The notes under the pieces were generated by a model, which saw nothing but the letters and a program-made list of their open reading frames with translations, was not told where the DNA came from and made no database searches. Shown here one piece after another: positions 7,398-8,456 of a DNA stretch of 8,456 bases (the first letter of the stretch is position 1; each line of letters begins with the position of its first letter). The position numbers were made by a program, and so were the translations under genes. This DNA is from H111-94 sp034436045. GTDB lineage: Bacteria > Chloroflexota > Ktedonobacteria > Ktedonobacterales > Ktedonobacteraceae. The stretch is taken from contig DAOTVZ010000197.1 of NCBI GenBank assembly GCA_034436045.1, forward strand, positions 1-8,456, written 5' to 3'.

Positions 7398-7446
7398 TTC
7401 ACCCATTTTTAACATTTCTTAATCACTTCTCAACGCAACCTCAACC
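7398..7446 (+). promoter_or_regulatory. Phased direct repeats resembling a PhoB/PhoP-type operator
   Basis: Five related hexamers lie on the same strand: TTCACC (7398), TTAACA (7409), TTAATC (7419), TCAACG (7430) and TCAACC (7441). Successive starts are 11, 10, 11 and 11 bp apart, one helical turn each. Winged-helix response regulators of the OmpR/PhoB family bind such repeats, and known Pho boxes use TTCACC or TTAACA units at 11-bp steps. The array ends 20 bp before a -10 box at 7467-7472, the position expected of an activator replacing the -35. The regulator's identity is inferred from resemblance only. Confidence 0.45.
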
Positions 7447-7466
7447 GAAAACACATCGTACCATCT

Positions 7467-7472
7467 TATACT
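7467..7472 (+). promoter_or_regulatory. Putative -10 box downstream of the direct repeats
   Basis: TATACT (5/6 match to TATAAT) lies 20 bp after the last operator-like repeat and has no clear -35 of its own. This is the arrangement of an activator-dependent promoter. Transcription would start near 7479, ahead of the AAAGAGG at 7502-7508 and the small gene remnant. Confidence 0.4.
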
Positions 7473-7501
7473 GAACGATGGTGCTGTCTTGTCAAATTTA
7501 C

Positions 7502-7508
7502 AAAGAGG
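7502..7508 (+). promoter_or_regulatory. Orphan ribosome binding site of the broken small gene
   Basis: AAAGAGG is followed after 8 nt by ATC (7517-7519), exactly where a start codon would be expected. The frame opened by this ATC carries plausible protein sequence. An ATG to ATC change, or use of a rare ATC start, would explain the arrangement. Confidence 0.35.
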
Positions 7509-7516
7509 TTCCAACT

Positions 7517-7743
7517 ATCGATAATACCAACGTCAACACCTTACAATTCATCGTCACCAGACGTAGCTCGATAGTTCCCATGCACTGACCAACATCTACA
7601 CAACCGCCGTCAACGGTAATCTGGTTCAGACGGCGCAGATTAATCTGAACCATCCACTCTTGACGATGGCACTGGGCTTCGGCACCACGCAGTCAGCAGC
7701 GATCAGCGCCACCGAACACAGGATGTCACTATCCCGTAAATAA
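7517..7743 (+). pseudogene. Frameshifted small gene or gene remnant, product unknown
   Basis: Two consecutive plus-strand frames read like one protein broken by a frameshift. The first, from 7517, reads IDNTNVNTLQFIVTRR and stops at 7586-7588. The second, open from 7567 to a TAA at 7741-7743, includes LTNIYTTAVNGNLVQTAQIN and LLTMALGFGTTQSAAISATE, with the Ala/Thr/Gly/Leu balance of a folded protein. The second frame has no ATG until 7666, no ribosome site and a TAG at 7564-7566. A shift between about 7555 and 7585 would join them into about 75 residues. An upstream promoter-like region and AAAGAGG support former expression. I do not recognise the product; it may be a small protein or the two ends of a longer deleted gene. 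A sequencing error would also produce this picture. Confidence 0.4.
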
Positions 7744-7762
7744 ACCGGTTGATTGCGTAAGT

Positions 7763-7840
7763 AAGCGCAAAGCAGCGCTCCCACTATGATATGTTGCTTG
7801 CTCTGAACCGTTTTTATAGTAGGGGCGCTGCCTTGCGCTT
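7763..7840. repeat. Large imperfect inverted repeat (25-bp arms, 28-bp spacer)
   Basis: The left arm (7763-7787) and right arm (7816-7840) are complementary at 22 of 25 positions, and the three differences are all transitions. The right arm contains GTAGGGGCG (7819-7827), which also begins the hairpin element at the left end of the window (139-131, minus). A 10-bp direct repeat, GCTTGCTCTG, lies at 7796-7805 inside the spacer and at 7837-7846 across the end of the right arm. No transposase is nearby. It sits between the small-gene remnant and the 3' end of the stress-protein gene. It could act as a transcript-end structure for the minus-strand gene, but no T-run follows. Confidence 0.8.
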
Positions 7841-7846
7841 GCTCTG

Positions 7847-7872
7847 CTCTCTCGCTTTGTGAGAGAAGAGAA
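7847..7872. repeat. Short hairpin beside the 3' end of the stress-protein gene
   Basis: Within this stretch TCTCTC pairs with GAGAGA around a GCTTTGT loop, about 10 bp beyond the stop codon of the minus-strand gene ending at 7877. There is no T-run on the minus strand, so termination is uncertain. Its position is the only argument for a 3'-end role. Confidence 0.35.
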
Positions 7873-7876
7873 ACAG

Positions 7877-8456
7877 TTATAAATCGGTCTGGATGTCCTC
7901 TTCGTCCTCAATATCACGGCTGGGTTGTTCACGGATACGGCGCTCGTACTCCTGCTCTAAGCGCTCACGGGCAACACGTGCCTCTTCCTCGGTTGGCATG
8001 CATGAAGCACCTTCCTCTTCTGTTTCATCCTCCTCAGCTTCCTCTCGATCTGCACGCCAGATAGGCTCACGTTCACGTTCGTATCCGCCTTGCTCCTGTA
8101 GGGTCGAAAAGCCACCGCGCCCCGTTTGCATACTTTCGCGGGCATATTGATCCTGATAGGAAAGAACTCCTTCCTGCTCCATGTGCATTCGATCACGTGA
8201 ACTCTCCGTATTTGCGACAGGGGTTGGCTCCTCTAAGGGGGCATTAACGTCGTGCGAACGTGGAGAAGTATAGGTAGCAGCACGCTCGTAATCCGACTGC
8301 GAGAACGGTGATTGTGCATAGCCACTGACTACGCTATCGTCAACTTGCTGTGCGCCGCTGACGCGCGCCTCAAAGGTATAGCCTCCATTGGCGCGCAAAA
8401 TGCTTAGCGCGTCATCGACACGATCCTCCGCACGCACGCCAACGATTGATTTACCG
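7877..8456 (-). CDS. General-stress-protein-like (YflT/GSP17M family) protein, 3' part only
   Basis: The frame is open to the right edge, so this is the last 192 residues of a longer protein; the start lies outside the window. The first visible residues, GKSIVGVRAEDRVDDALSIL followed by RANGGY, resemble the end of the heat-induced stress protein YflT domain (G..IV.V....R...A..IL...GGY). That domain is usually about 100 residues at the N-terminus. The GTG at 8437 falls inside this motif and is not a credible start. The remaining ~165 residues are a low-complexity tail rich in Ser, Gln, Glu and Arg. It has an acidic run near residue 135 and a predicted charged helix, EEEARVARERLEQEYERR, close to the C-terminus. 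No membrane segment is seen. The role is inferred only; such proteins are linked to general stress in Firmicutes and Chloroflexota. Confidence 0.6.
   Translation of the reverse strand, partial: GKSIVGVRAEDRVDDALSILRANGGYTFEARVSGAQQVDDSVVSGYAQSPFSQSDYERAATYTSPRSHDVNAPLEEPTPVANTESSRDRMHMEQEGVLSYQDQYARESMQTGRGGFSTLQEQGGYEREREPIWRADREEAEEDETEEEGASCMPTEEEARVARERLEQEYERRIREQPSRDIEDEEDIQTDL

Larger units (their letters stand above)
7076..7876. other. Long non-genic region with promoter, operator-like array, gene remnant and inverted repeat
   Basis: No intact gene is visible in these 801 bp. From left to right they hold the kinase promoter (to about 7130), a stretch with no recognisable coding signal except a two-tier stem-loop (7252-7290), direct repeats at 10-11 bp steps (7398-7446) before a -10 box (7467-7472), a frameshifted coding remnant (7517-7743) and a large inverted repeat (7763-7840). 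A 67-codon minus-strand frame at 7159-7362 and a 35-codon plus frame at 7126-7233 have no ribosome site and are not called. Confidence 0.7.

Noticed and set aside
7391..7415. TTGACT at 7391 paired with TAACAT at 7410 as a sigma-70 promoter
   Set aside because: The spacer is only 13 bp, too short for a working promoter; the AT-rich hexamers fit the operator-like array better.
7460..7482. ACCATC/GATGGT hairpin around the -10 box at 7467
   Set aside because: A 6-bp stem with an 11-nt loop is weak and expected by chance; its overlap with the -10 box is noted but not sufficient.
7623..7651. 8-bp perfect inverted repeat GGTTCAGA/TCTGAACC
   Set aside because: It lies inside the coding-like remnant, has no T-run, and is plausibly incidental to codons in that frame.
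7729..7932. 67-codon minus-strand frame crossing the inverted repeat
   Set aside because: It runs through a palindromic repeat and overlaps the end of the stress-protein gene in another frame; there is no ribosome site.

Overview
The window looks like chromosomal DNA from a moderately GC-rich, free-living bacterium with Shine-Dalgarno-led genes. The proteins are a cytosolic sulfite-oxidase-like molybdoenzyme, an MhpA-like hydroxylase, a FGGY sugar kinase, a YflT-like stress protein with a long charged tail, and a large unrecognised membrane protein. Together with GTAGGGGCG-type dispersed repeats, these recall soil Chloroflexota of the Ktedonobacteria type. That placement is an inference from memory of such genomes, not something proven here. 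No rRNA, tRNA, CRISPR array, transposase or phage gene was seen.

Layout from left to right. Positions 1-119 hold a 44-bp tandem repeat running off the left edge, closed by a perfect hairpin at 116-135. A minus-strand gene (172-783) encodes a small sulfite-oxidase-fold molybdopterin enzyme with its own promoter. A 313-bp divergent region follows. Next is a tight plus-strand unit of three genes: a 625-residue membrane-anchored protein of unknown function (1097-2974), a class A flavin-dependent aromatic hydroxylase (2997-4622), and an endonuclease/exonuclease/phosphatase-family enzyme (4619-5536). The second and third genes overlap by ATGA. The unit meets, with no spare base, a convergent FGGY carbohydrate kinase gene, probably a gluconokinase (5537-7075, minus).

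The roughly 800 bp from 7076 to 7876 hold no intact gene but are not empty. They contain the kinase promoter, a two-tier stem-loop (7252-7290), five direct repeats at 10-11 bp spacing that resemble a PhoB/PhoP-type operator (7398-7446) upstream of a -10 box, a short frameshifted gene remnant (7517-7743), and a large imperfect inverted repeat with 25-bp arms (7763-7840). The right end holds the 3' part of a minus-strand general-stress-protein-like gene whose start lies outside the window.

The genes do not form one evident pathway. The hydroxylase and nuclease/phosphatase are probably co-transcribed with the membrane protein, but no aromatic ring-cleavage or transport genes are visible to fix a substrate. 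The least explained material is the 625-residue membrane protein, the repeat elements at both ends, and the phased operator-like array attached to a broken small gene.
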